Positions 38,213 to 50,734 of a stretch of DNA of 64,000 bases are shown piece after piece; position 1 is the stretch's first letter, and every line of letters begins with the position of its first letter. The notes beneath the pieces were generated by a model. That model had not been told where the DNA came from. It ran no database searches and saw only the letters and a list, made by a program, of their open reading frames with translations. Source of the DNA: Tetrahymena elliotti 4EA. Taxonomy: Eukaryota > Ciliophora > Oligohymenophorea > Hymenostomatida > Tetrahymenidae. The stretch covers positions 2,480,001 to 2,544,000 of the forward strand of contig JH720293.1 of the NCBI GenBank assembly GCA_000231825.2, read 5' to 3'. A program made the translations under genes and the position numbers.

Positions 38213-38991
38213 TCAGGGTTATTCTTATAAATTAACAGCCTCTTAAGGAGTTATATCTCCACCTTTGACAATATCTGAATTAGCTGCTTAAGTAACTTAT
38301 GCAGGGCTATTTTAATCTTTACTTTATATTTACTTTAGCTTTTTAATGATAATTTCTGCAATAATCATATTCCAAATAAAGGAATTTGAAGCGCCTAAGT
38401 TTTTGAGAAAAGAACAAATAAAGAAAAGTAATAAAATGGAAAAAATTTACCTATTTTATATGCTGTCTCAAGTCCTAAGATAGGAATAAAAATGCCAAAA
38501 AAGATTCTAAAAGTAACTGCAGAGCAAGTTAAGGCATAATTTCTTATCATCCAATATTTATGAGAGGTAATACATTTTTTTACCACTATAAAGTATATTC
38601 CAATAACTAAAGATATTAGCCATAATACATTTAAAATGAAAAGGCTAACTATTGGAATAAGTCCAAATGCACAATGAAGGACAATGCTAAAGACAGCTAT
38701 AATGCTTATTATGTTAGACAGAGTGTATAATCTACCTATCCATCTATGTTCAGAAGGATGCTTCTATTTAAGATTTTGATTAAATTGAAATATTCCTAAA
38801 ATTAAACAAATAGGACCTGAAATAAAGTGAGTTCTCACAAGCACAGGTCTTTCAAACCATGAAAAAGGAGGGTTTTACCAAGTGCTAGAAAACTATCTAA
38901 ATGTTAGTCCATACATGGCAACACCAATAGCAGAAAGAGCTAGAGTATAGTAAACATACTTGCTTTTGATCAATTTTTCAATGAATTTCAT
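38213..38991 (-). CDS. DUF2306-family multi-pass membrane protein, copy 2
   Basis: 240 residues, exons 38991-38451 and 38394-38213 with intron 38395-38450 at the same codon as in copy 1. Start MKFIEKLIKSKYVYYTLALS. Conserved blocks: THFISGPICLILGIFQF, EHRWIGRLYTLSNI and HKYWMIRNYALTCSAVTFRI, so all three conserved histidine sites of the sister copy are kept. The membrane part is closely similar to copy 1, while the polar C-terminal tail differs more (KLKQIQSKDQNSPAQVTQAA). Both copies read fully open, so both are likely functional. The duplicates differ at many silent and replacement sites, so this is not a very recent event. Reaction and location beyond membrane are unknown. Confidence 0.88.
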
Positions 38992-40337
38992 CTTTTATAG
39001 GTTTGAGCCTTTAAAGTTATTTGATTTAATATTTTTTTAAGAATTATTATAGTCTAATTTAAAACCTTTAATATTATTTCTAGTTTATCAAAAATTATCA
39101 GAATTAATTTTTAATTGATTTTTTTAGTAACCATTTTTATTTGATACTTTTAATAATAAATTTAAGAGCAAACATTATAAAAATAAATTTTAATTAAAAT
39201 AAACAAAAAATTAACCATCTAAATAGAAAGTTCTTTTTTACAAGTCTACTTAACATTAAAAAATACTAAAATTATTTCCATTTAAACATAATTAAAATTT
39301 TTAAATTCTGAAAAAATTTTCGAATAGATTTGGTATTTAACATTTCAATAGAAAAAAAATGTTAAAACTAAGTAAAAAGTATTAGATCACTTTTATTTTA
39401 GTTAAACATAATTTTTAATACATTATATTTCAAGTAAAAATCCAAAATGTGTTTATTTTCAAAACAATTTTTATCCTCAAAAAAATATGTTTATTTCTAT
39501 TAATTTTTCTTGTCTGAATTAGACTTCTTATTATTTAATTAAAAATGAATGAATAAAAAAAATGTAGGAAAAAATAGAAAAAAATAAGAATTAATTTTGA
39601 TGATTTAAAATTGATGATTTTTATTGATTATTTTATTTGATTTAAAATTATTAATGGCTTTTATTATTTAAAACAAAAGCAATTTTTATTTTGGAAATAT
39701 GATTTATCTTGTCAATTAAAGTAAATAATTTGAATCCATCAAATCAAAAAATATAATAAAAAATTCAAGTAAAATGAATAGAAAAAAAGATTTTATGGAG
39801 TTTTTCTAAGATGTCTAAGCCTATTAAATAAAACAAAATTAAGTTCGAAAATAAAATAAAAATTATGTTGTCGAAAAATGTTTAATTTTAGATTTTACAT
39901 CAAATTTTTTAATTAAATTTTTATTACGTCACCAATCAAATTCTTTCAAGTAAAACTAAGTAAAAGAACTTTTTACGTTAGAATTAAATTACAAAATTTA
40001 TAAAAGATTTTTAAATAAATGTAATCATCAATTCCTTTTTGTCGATTGATAGATTATATTGAATGATTGTGTAAAAATTTTACAATCTTTTTTTTTTGAA
40101 AGTGATAAAATATAAATTTAGAATTAATTACATCTTTTTAAATATTAGATTTATCGACCAAGAGAATTTTTAATCAATTTATTTGAAAGCGAAGAAGAAA
40201 GAGATATAGAAAAAATATTGATTCAAATTCTAAAGAATTATTTGAGGAAACAATAGAGATGATATATAAATGAATAAGTTAGTAAAAATAATAATTAAGC
40301 ATTTAGTATTAAGTTAATTTATTAAGGAATTAGGTAT
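38992..40337. other. intergenic, no gene seen
   Basis: AT-rich spacer between DUF2306 copy 2 and the first member of the FYQLYRLR family; no coding signal found. Confidence 0.6.
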
Positions 40338-41786
40338 TCAAATGTTGAATTTTTTTAAATTACAATAAGAGTTAGTTTGGAGATATTATTTAATACGTTA
40401 TTATGTTTTGTTATAGTATTTTGGAAAGTTTTAAGTGTAAGTAGAGCTAGATTAAGAATGGTAAGGAGAATCTGTTTAGAATTATTAGGTTTTTATTTAT
40501 ATTTTTTGAGATTACTTTTTAGAAGAGTTGAGTCCTTAATTTTGTAGAATCTCAAAATTTTTTATTTTCTATTGCAAGTTAAAAGTCATTAATTTTTGTT
40601 AGTTAGTATCAGTTGGTTGTTTTTATTTTGGGGTGCATTCTTCCAAGCTAGTTTCGTTTTAATTAGAAAATTTAAATAACTTTTTGCCTAAACTTCTTTC
40701 AGTATATGATTAAGAAGAATATTCAGTGAAAATATTTTATTCGCTACTGTTGATTGAATTTTAGGTAGCAGCGTTATATTATTACTTAAAGAAGCTGGCT
40801 TTGGTTTTAAGTGTGATCATTGGCAAATTCTATTAGTTAGAGAAAAAGTATTGTTGCTTATTTTAAAAAATATTTCTTGGGGAATTGTAGTTATTTTTAA
40901 CTTAAGAGTTTTTGCAAGAAGATAGATCTGAAATTGATTTTGAAGGGCTTAGTGCTGATTTAATTTTATCGGAAGATTACTATGATTATTATCTATTAAT
41001 TCTATAGATATTTTATTGATCTTATTAATTTATAAGTTAAGCAGATCTCTATTTTTAAGTTTTTAATGAATTAATTTATTAGTTGGTCTTAGAGTAGTTG
41101 TCTGAGAGATATTGCTATTATTTTACTAATTCTGATTTTTTTACAGGTTTTCTATAATGTTCTGAAATAATATAGACCTCATTAATTGTAGTTTTTTCTG
41201 AAATTTCTCCTAACATTTAACATTATCTCAATCTGTAAAGTTAATAGAAGGTGAATGGATTTCCGTTTTTGTTCAAGAATGTTTTACAATCAACTCCTTG
41301 GGATTCAAGAGGAGTATTATCCCAAGCAGAGTGTTCATCATCATCTTCAAGAGAGCCTTAATTTTGATTTTCTTTTTTATTCTTTATCAACAATTAGTTT
41401 GAAGAATTATTTTTAGTAAGTTGTATTGTTTTGTTAAGATCTATTTTTTCTTGTTAGTTATTACTTTCAGCAGATTTTATAGCTTCAACAAACTAAGTAA
41501 AATTCTGAGGAATAATGCTCTTATGATGTTTCTTGATTGAGTTAGTTTGTGAATTTTTAGATGTTAATGCATTGAAAGAGCTTGTTGGAGTATCAATAGT
41601 ATCAGCAGAAGAGCATGTAGATTGTCTAAACTAACTTTAATTTGTATTTGACTAGGATCCTGCAAAATATGATGAGCAAGGAGAATCAGCAAATTGGATG
41701 GAAGGTTATTTAACTTTAACAGATTTTTACTCAATTTTAAAAAACTTTTCTGGTTTAAGAATGAAATTTTTAGGAGTTTGAGACAT
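40338..41786 (-). CDS. FYQLYRLR-family protein F (divergent member), unrecognised
   Basis: Intronless, 482 residues, MSQTPKNFILKPEKFFKIEQ to KKFNI, stop TGA 40338-40340. I do not recognise the family from known domains. The core at residues ~145-180 is an acidic run (EDDDEHSAWDNTPLESQG) then GVDCKTFLN and PFTFYQLYRLR, aligning with S-[IA]-W-[DG]-x-[ST] and FYQLYRLR in the other five members. Downstream, TINEVYIISEHYRKPVKKSE corresponds to the LDTIKEVQIISSHYDQEIPI region of member A. Elsewhere it is Q, N, S and K-rich low complexity. No signal peptide, membrane helix or catalytic motif is visible. It lacks the conserved LSYLK block found near the C-terminus of the others. The long TGA-free frame supports a real gene. 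Confidence 0.78.
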
Positions 41787-44560
41787 TTTATTATGAAATA
41801 GTTTTTGGTGATAAGTAATATGTTTTTCTGTTTTTCCGATTTTTATTTTTCTATTAATTTATTGGTAAATATTTTGATTATAAGGATTAACTTATTTGAA
41901 AAGATTGTTTATAGTTAGTTAATTAATCAAATTTATATATCAGTATTTATGTATACCTTTTCTTTCAAATTTTTTATTTTATATTGATCTATTAATTGAA
42001 AAAACTAAATCAAAACAAGAATATAGAAGGATACATCAATTTGAATGGAGTAATGTATCTTTATTACCAAATAAAAATTAAGATACTCTATTTTTTCTCC
42101 AAAAATTACTCAGTAATGTTCTTTTCTATCTTCTAATCTATCATAATCAAAGAAAAAAAATTTTTTTATTCTTTTATTTATCATGGACTAATAAAACTAA
42201 GAAATTTAGTCATATTTTAAGGAAAATGACCAATAAAAGAAGTTAATCTGTTTTTGACAAATACTAATAATTAAGCATATGTTTTTTATTTAAATTTTGA
42301 TTAGATTTTTTGCCTTCATTGAAATCTTTAATTTTTAGCCAGCTTAAGATTGGTAATTAAGAGAAAAAATATAATAATTACTAAAATTTGATCTATCGAA
42401 AGAAGGATTACTGCACTATTTTTCGATTCAAGTGAAATAAAATACAAAAATTAAGTATTTAGCAAGACATTTACTCTTAACACTATTCTTTTCTATAAAG
42501 TCCGTTATTTGCTAAATTATTTTTGAATTTTATATGTTTTATTAGGTATATATATCTTTATTTCTAGTAATTTAAAATATTAAACATCTAAAATGTTAAA
42601 TACTAATAAGTCTACGCTTATGTTGAAAAATTGGGAAAATTATATGAAAACTAGCTAAATATTATAATAAAAAATTGTGTCAGTTAATGATCTATTTTGT
42701 TTACTTTTATATATTTTTAGCATTTATAAAAAAGACAATTTATAGAAATATTATTTGTAAACAAAGATTAATAGAAAATGCAAAATGTGTTACCAAAGCA
42801 ATAACTTAAGGGCTATTATAAATTTTGACGTATTATCTGTAAATACAAATACTAGATTACATAAAGTAAGTGTCTTTGTTAATTTTTTTCAATTTCAATT
42901 TAGTAAAAGTAATGTACAAAATTAATATAACATATAATCAAAAAGATTAATTTCAGAAAAAATTTATTGAGATAATAAAAACTTATTTGTATGATGAAGA
43001 TTAAATATTTTTTGATATTCAAAAATATAATTAATTTAGGGCAAAAAAATACACTTGTGTTTTAAATAAAAATTATAATTATTACTTCTTTCATTGACAA
43101 ACTAATTAATATTTAAGATAATTTTCTCTGAAATTTAAATCCAACATTTTTTTAATTTATTACATCAGCAATTCTACCCAAAGTTGAGCTAAAGCGTAGT
43201 TTTATTTAATAATGGTTGAGAGGGAATTAAATAACAACTTTATGAGCTTTGAAAAATAAAAACAAAGAGAAAAATTTTTAATATGACCATTTATAATTCT
43301 TAACATTCAATAAAGGTTAATCTTTTACTGATTAATGTTTGTTTAATAAAAAAATTTTGTTTTTGATTTTGGCGAGAATTAACTTACCTCCTAAACATAA
43401 TCTATGCTATTGATTGATGGTTAATCATAATTTAATAGCTAGGATATTATATTATATTATAAGTACATTAAGTTAAGATAAAAATCTTAATTTAGCCATA
43501 TAATTCAATTTTGATAAATCCAAGTAAATACTTTCTGTTTAAAAGTTTTATTAACTTTTTTTAAGCCTATAAAAATTCTAATAAAATCTTATTTTTATTA
43601 TAATTTTTTTTTCATTCCTTATGATAAATCAGTAGGTAAAGACCATTTTAGTGTAATTTCACCTTTTACGCAATTATTAACTAACATTTATCCTCTTAGT
43701 AAAAAACAATTTGAACATTTAGTGTTTTACATAGTAATTGGATATTAACTTAAAATTAGATTACAGGTTTTAAAATTAATACCTAGTAAATGTATGTTGC
43801 ATTGATAAAAATAACTATGTAATTAGATTTTGATTAACTATTTTAAATACTTTAGGTTCGAATTAATTATTTAGAGATCTTCTATTACTAATTTGAAAAC
43901 TATGCTTGATATAATTACTATCTCTTTCTATTTCATAGTAATTGAAGAGTGTAAATGAAGACTTTTTTAGTCTTTTATCACTTTTAATTTTCAAACCCAT
44001 AGCTCACCTATTTTCACTTGTCAAACTAAATTTTTATCCATCCAAATTATGTTATTTATTAATTGCCTGGTAATTCGAAAAATAAAACTTTTAAAAACAT
44101 TTTCAAAATTAAACATCTGTTAAAAATTCAAAGAGTTGTATCATCTGTTGATTATTTATATAAACATTTCAATTTAGAAGATGAATTTCATATAAACGAA
44201 TAAATAACTAAGCTAAAAAAATATAATTTTTAGATAATTTAGTGATTAATTGTCTAGTAAAAGTTATTTGAATTTAAATTACCAATGGGTTTTTTTAATA
44301 ATTTTTATAAGCTAGCACATTATTAAAATTGATGCTTTAATAAACTACTGAGTGGCCTTTATACAAGACTGCAAAAATTTATAATTTTTTTAATAAAAGA
44401 AAAATTAATGGATGTTTGGAAGGATTGTTTGTAATTAGTAAAGTTACTAATAATATAGAGTAAAATATATAACTAGTTATTTGCAATTAATAAATAAATA
44501 ATGGTAGTAGGGAAAATTTTTAAGGTTAGTATTACAATTAATTTAATTTTTTAAAAGAGC
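41787..44560. other. intergenic, no gene seen
   Basis: 2.8 kb AT-rich stretch without an open frame of coding character. From about 44281 on, it is similar to 58081-58354 downstream of member B, so the duplicated block starts here. Confidence 0.55.
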
Positions 44561-46123
44561 TCATTTAGCATGTTATAAATGACTTTTATTTAATGAGAAA
44601 CCTATTTCAGATTATTATTTTTTGTTTTATTTTAAGCTCATGTTGCCTTTTTGATTTTGTGCTGAATCTAAATTAAATCTTGGGCTGTGGCTTTAATCAG
44701 CCAAATTTTACTTTGAGTTAGGGAGATTGTCTATAGAAATTTATTTTTCATCTTGACTTTTTTTACTATAAATAACTCCTTTAAGATAGGATAATACAGA
44801 TTAGGCAGTTTGTGCAATATTTAGCTAGCTGTTTTGTTTTTAGTTTGATTTTATTATTGAAGCCTCTTGAATTTTAAGCGAATTAGAATTTTAGGCTTCA
44901 GAATTACTTTCAGATAAATTAATGGTTTGAGATTGAGCTTGTTGTGTATCAATAGAGGGCTATGAATTATCTTAACACAAATTTTTTTCAAAAAGTGTAA
45001 TCTATTTAATGGGGATTAATTTTCCTTAAATTAACTTTTAAGCAGACTCTTAATCTATGCTGATTTTTTATCTTCTTTAAGATTTATATTTTTAATTAAG
45101 AATTTAAAGTTGGGAAAAGTCACTATTAACTTCAGATGACTTTTAGCTATTAATTGGTAAACTTTCTTAGTTTTTTTAATTTAATTTTTTCTATTATTAA
45201 GAGTAATTTAGGTTTTTGAAATTGTATAAACTATCATTCATTTTTACTTAATTTTGAAAAAGATAAGCTTCTTTCTATTCATAGTTTGATACAGCTCTTT
45301 GAGTTCTCTCAGTTGAGCATTTCTACAATTAAGTAAGAGGGTTTAAGTACTTTTCAACCTTTTTCATTTCATTTACTCTAGGGAAATCCTTTGTTTAAAT
45401 CTAATAGAAATTATCTAGATAAACTTATTAATTTTTTAAGTCATTGATGGGAATTTCTTGATCATAATGTGAAGAAATAATTTAAACTTCTTTTATTGTA
45501 TCTAAACGAGAAATATATGATGGTTAATATAACACAGAACGTAATCTATATAGTTAGTAGAATGTCAATTCTTCTCCTCTGCTGTCCATGAATGAATTGG
45601 TATTAATCCCTAAACTTCTGAATTCACTATCTCCCCAAATAGAAAATTCTTCTTCATCATCACTTTCTTAGTCATCATTCATGTCTTGAATAGAAATCAA
45701 TTAAAAGTTTTTTTACTTTTAAATTAATTTGCTTGCATTTTGTTCATATTATTAGTTTATAGCCTAGTGAAATGATGTTTAAATTTCCTTTTTAGAGGTT
45801 TGTCTATTATTTGAGTGATTAAGTACTTGCTAGCTGATTGAGTCTTAGATAGAACTGTCTTAAAATGATTCACAAGTTTTTGAAAAATTATAGGATGCAA
45901 CGTTTTTCAAAGAGTTAATTTACATACTTTCAATACTATTAGAGTTGAGTGAAAATGTTGATATTTATTAATATATTAGTGAGGAATCTTTAGGTGAGCA
46001 ATCTATTGTATCCATAGTAGTCAAGCTTGTTTCTGAATATTCATTGATTTATTTGGCAGATTCCTTTAAAGCAGGGCATTTAGATGAATGAGTACTTTAA
46101 CTCTTGAAAATTTTATTCATCAT
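44561..46123 (-). CDS. FYQLYRLR-family protein A (subfamily 1), unrecognised
   Basis: Intronless and fully open, 520 residues, starting MMNKIFKSQSTHSSKCPAL and ending SLNKSHLQHAK with TGA at 44561-44563. Function unknown. Core at residues ~150-250: acidic NDDQESDDEEEFSIWGDSE, then GINTNSFMDSRGEELTFYQL, YRLRSVLYQPSYISRLDTIK, EVQIISSHYDQEIPINDLKN and VYLDNFYQIQ. A second conserved block near residue 440 is SVLSYLKGVIYSKK. The segment SQRRQKISIDQESAQKLIQG near residue 350 is also shared by all but F. The rest is Q, N and S-rich. No signal peptide or membrane helix, so a cytosolic or nuclear protein is most likely. Sister of B (58355-59915), whose flanks are also duplicated. Nothing in the sequence shows catalysis; a binding or structural role is only a guess. 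Confidence 0.82.
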
Positions 46124-49100
46124 ATAATTTTTTTGTTGTTTGTTTGTTTATTTATTTATTTGTTTTTTAATTTAAAAATTAATTACTTTTTAATTTATTT
46201 ATGTATCTTTTTTAATATCACAGCTTGCTATTTCCCTTTTAGTTAAATTGTTACTTATGTTATATAAACGTTCTATCTATCTTCTATCAAAATTTATTTC
46301 TTTTAGATTCGAAAAAACTTTTTGTCAATTTTATATAATGATTACTTCATCAATAGTAAAGCCATATAAAATGTTTAGAGAGCTGTGTTTTAAGATTTTA
46401 TATATAATTATGAACAAAATTTAAATAAACAATAAAAGTTCTCAAAAGTTTGAAATATAAAATGATTTATGATATAATTTTTGAATCTTTTTGATTTGAA
46501 TTTTGTTTATTTATTAAAAAAATCATATTTTAAGATTTACTTCTAAAAAATTGAAAAATCTTTAATTATTGATTGTAAATCGTTAACAAAGCAGTGAGTT
46601 GTGAAAAATAAAGAAAAAACCAGTGACTGATTCAGAAAAAAAATAATCATTTGTAATTAATTAAAGATAATAATTTATTAATTTTGTAATCACTTGAAGA
46701 GTTATGTAGAGATCAAATTGAAGGAATTAAAAAAAGGAAATTAACAATAGGACATATTTTATTGTTTAAAAGAAATAAAATTTGTATTTATTTTTTTACT
46801 GACTTAAATTTCTAAAACTAAATTATAGTTTTTTAATAATAGATTCTTTTTTAAAGCAAATAGTAAAAATATAATCATTAACTAGTTATTTTGATTTTTA
46901 GGATAAATATTTTCTGTTTTTTCAGCTCAATATAGAATCTTTCATACAATAGAGTAAAAAGGTTATAATAATGGAAAGATCTTTTTATTTCTTCATTAAA
47001 TTAAACTCTCCTAAAATAAACATCATTAAAACCCATTAACTTGAATAGACAAAAACCAAAAATAAATATATTTACTCAAAAGTATGGGCTTAACTTTTAC
47101 TTATAAGGCAAATACTATGCTAATAACTTTGAATGTGTATTTTGTTGACTATAATTACATTTCTTCTGTTATTTTGTTTAAATCTTTCATAATCATATTG
47201 ATCTAATCTTTCAAATTCTCAAAATAATATCCTTTTTTGAAATAAAATGCTCTCAAGGAATTCTTAATTATACTTCTAGATCAATTCAAGCGCCTCAATA
47301 TAAACTTTTTTTATTCTAATAATTGTTTTGCTAGAGAATGCAATTACACCTAACGAAAAATTGAAAAACATATTTTCTAAGTTGCTTTAAACTCAAAAAA
47401 ATCTTAATTTACAATGAAATTCAAATTTTAACATATTTACAAATTTTAATTTTTTTAAAGAAAAAATGTAAATTTAAAATATTTGTGAGTGGTTTGTATA
47501 TTTAAATTTTAAGAATTATTTGAAAGTTCAAAAATTGAATCTTAATGTTTATTCAACTAGGCTATTGATAGTATTATATTCAAGTTACAAGATTTGCTAA
47601 CTTAGATATCAAAATAATACTTAAAAGGAGAGAAAGGTTTCAAACAATTAAAAATTTGATTTCAATTTGTTTTGTGGAATTATAAAAAGACTAGTTGTCT
47701 AAATTATTATTTTAATAAGTTGAAGATATTTCCAAAAATTAAAAAATTTGGTTTGAATCAGTTGGTATTTCTCTTATTTTGTGGAATTTTTTAAATTAAA
47801 TTGTTGAATAAAATGAAAATAAAAAGTTAGGTTAATATCTTATGAGTTTAAATAAATTAACTATAAAAATATAATAAATATACTATAAATTAAAAATACA
47901 AACAAACTTTAAATCACTTTTAAAGCCAACTTGAGTATTTTTCAGAAATCTTTTATTTTTCATCATTAAAGATAAAATAAAGCTATCTTAAATGACTATC
48001 AATAAAGCTTTCTAAAATAATTTAATTTATTTTTTTCAACTCGAGTTCATTTGTTTTAGTTTTAAAATTTGTTACTTATAAATAAATATCATTAAGTACA
48101 TTAAAAAATAATAGTCTTGTCTATTTTCTTCATTTTTTTGAATTTTATTAGAAAATTACAAATAAATCTAGATTTTTCTAATTTATTCCCTGAATTTTTT
48201 CTCAAAAGCAACTAATTTCTTTATCTGGATATTTATTACCATTTCTAAATAGATTCAAATTTACCAAAGAATGTTAAATAACGGATGAAATATAAACCCA
48301 TAAAAATACATACAATAATTAATATTGATATTATTTTAATTAGATTTTAAAAAATTTTAAAATATTAATTTATTTAAATCTAAGTAATTTGTTGAAAAGA
48401 ATTTGTTAAGACTTATAAATATGCTCAAGGAAAGTACATTAAGTTTAGAGATTTCTGCTCTTCTGTTTTCTGCCAGTAATCAAATTATTCTTTTCTTCAG
48501 TTCATCTATAAATAATTCCAGATATTTCTAAGTTAAACTCACCAAAAGATAATATTTTTACAAAAACTATGAGAATTTAAGTTATTTTATTTAAAAAACT
48601 GTGATTTCTGTTTATTATTTATAAAAAAAACAGCTAGTAAATTAAAGAAATTATCTCAGTTTATTATGTGATAAAAAAATAAATTAAAATTCTTATTTAG
48701 AAACTTTTAAAACTAACTATTTTAATCCTATTATTATTTATAAAGTAAATTACTTTAAATTTATTATATCTGTATTGTAAGGTAAGAGCAATAAACTTTT
48801 TAATAAATTTCTTTGTTAAATATATAATTATAATTACAAAAAGAATAATTATTACTTCAGTTTACTTTTATTGATATAAAATTTTATTAATCAATCCTTA
48901 ATCCTTCAGTTCTGTGTTGTAGATAATTTTATTAAACAAAGCAAAATGCTTGATTTCCATTTTCAAAAAATTATTTTTAAGAAAAAATATTTCAAATAAA
49001 AAAACTTTTAAAATAATCAATTGAATTAAAATAGCTTTCCAAATTGTATTAGTAAGTACTAAATAATTCTTAAAAAATACAGAAAAATTTAACAATTAAC

Positions 49101-49260
49101 TATTAAAACAAAAAAGCAAATAAGAAATATTTTATAAAGTAAATAGAAGTAATTATATTTGTTAATGTATCGAAAATATATTTAGATAATTTATGAGTTG
49201 GATATCAGTTATTCATTTTTATTTTTTAAAGATGATTTTTGATTTTCTAAATTTAATTAA
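46124..49260. other. spacer between members A and C, no gene seen
   Basis: 3.1 kb. The left end (to about 46810) resembles 59930-60535 next to B, and the right end (from about 48470) resembles 60590-61584 next to E. The middle has no counterpart in the B-E spacer, which is about half as long. No gene recognised. Confidence 0.55.
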
Positions 49261-50734
49261 TCATTTTGCAAAAGGCAAATTTTCCAAATATTTAGAGTTT
49301 ACGTCTTTTGAAACTTCTTTATTATTTTTATTAAAAATAACTTTTTTAAGGTAGGAAAGTATTGTTGAAGTAGTTTCTTAGAGACTTAATTATTTTGGTT
49401 ATTATTACTAAGATACTTTTAGATTGTTAACTAAAGTCTAATTCTCAGAAGAATTATTTTTATTTTTTGGTGTGGCTTATTAGTCTATTTTTATTTTTAA
49501 TTAATACTTTTATTCACCTTAATACTAGCTTCTCTCAGTAAATGAAATTAATTTATCTGGAATTATTGTATCAGATATTAACTTTTAAGCTAATTTTTAG
49601 TCTATGCTCACTTTCTATCTTCTTTAATATCTATTAATTTTATTCATATTTTAAGATGAGGAAAAATCACTTTTCAGTTATTTAGAGCTTTAATTATCAA
49701 TTAAGAAGAATTCTAAATTTTTTTAGACTTATTGTTTTTGCTACCACACATTTGGTAAGTTCTATGACTAATCTTTAAAGGATTTTTATTTGATATTCTT
49801 TTAAAAATTATTTTTTGTTTAATTGATTGATTAACTTTAACTTTTTAAGTTGTTTGTTGATTAGCTGCTAGAAGCAAATATAAATTTTTAATTAATCTCT
49901 GCCTGCCATATTTTTTACTATTTTAATGGTGATTTAGAAGTATCTAAATCTTTCATTTATTGAATTAATGGGTATTGTTTAGCTTAAACCAAATAGAACT
50001 CATCAAGATACATTTATTAGTTTTTTAAATCATTTAATTTAACTTCTTTATTATGGTGGGAAAAAATAGTTTTCACCTCTTTTACTGTATCTAAGCGTGA
50101 TTCGTATTAAATTTAAAACAAGCTAGAGCGTAGTCTGTATAATTAATAGAATGATAATTCATGCCCTCTTATATCAACAAATGAATTAATGTCAACCCCA
50201 CAATTTTTTAATTGACTCTCATCCCATATAGAATATTCTTCATCTTCGTCATCATTATCATCATCAATGAAATAAAATTCAGATTTCTTTTCTTTGTTTT
50301 AATTCACATCTTGAAAACTAATTAATTGAAGATATTTTTTGTTAATCTGTTTTAATTTAATAAAAAAATTATTTTTACTCAATAGAGCTCAAAGTTTCTT
50401 AAAAAATATTTTCATGGTCATTTTTAGTTTATTTGTTTGTTTTATTTGGACTTTCAAAAATTCTTTATTAGTTGAGGCTTTTCTTATTAATATCTATAAG
50501 AGGTTAGCAAAAATTTTAATTATCGCTTGTTTCCTCAAATTTAGAAGAGCTGTGCAACATTTTTTCAAAGATATTAGATTCAAACTGAGAACTTAACTAA
50601 TCTTTATGAGAAAAATAATCTTGTGAATCAATAGTATCTTTAATGTTTGAGCTGAAATTGGAATACTCAGTTACTTACTTAATACTAATAATGTTCTTTG
50701 CAGGACTTTTGAAGGGTCTTTAACTGTTTATCAT
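49261..50734 (-). CDS. FYQLYRLR-family protein C (subfamily 2), unrecognised
   Basis: 470 residues in two exons, 50734-50379 and 50317-49261; the 61-nt intron 50318-50378 starts gtaaaaataatt and ends aattaattag. Start MINSQRPFKSPAKNIISIKQ. Core: DDDNDDEDEEYSIWDESQLK, GVDINSFVDIRGHELSFYQL, YRLRSSLFQIQYESRLDTVK, EVKTIFSHHNKEVKLNDLKN, MYLDEFYLVQAKQYPLIQQM. Shared blocks further on: QRRQKVSIDQKLAQKLISDT and TILSYLKKVIFNKNNKE; ends LENLPFAK, TGA 49261-49263. No recognised domain, signal or membrane helix. Without the intron the frame breaks, and removal brings both halves into one TGA-free frame, so the splice model is well supported. D is its tandem duplicate and E the third copy. Confidence 0.82.

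Noticed and set aside
43855..43880. taggttcgaatta, resembling a tRNA T-arm
   Set aside because: No acceptor stem, anticodon arm or GC-rich stems around it.
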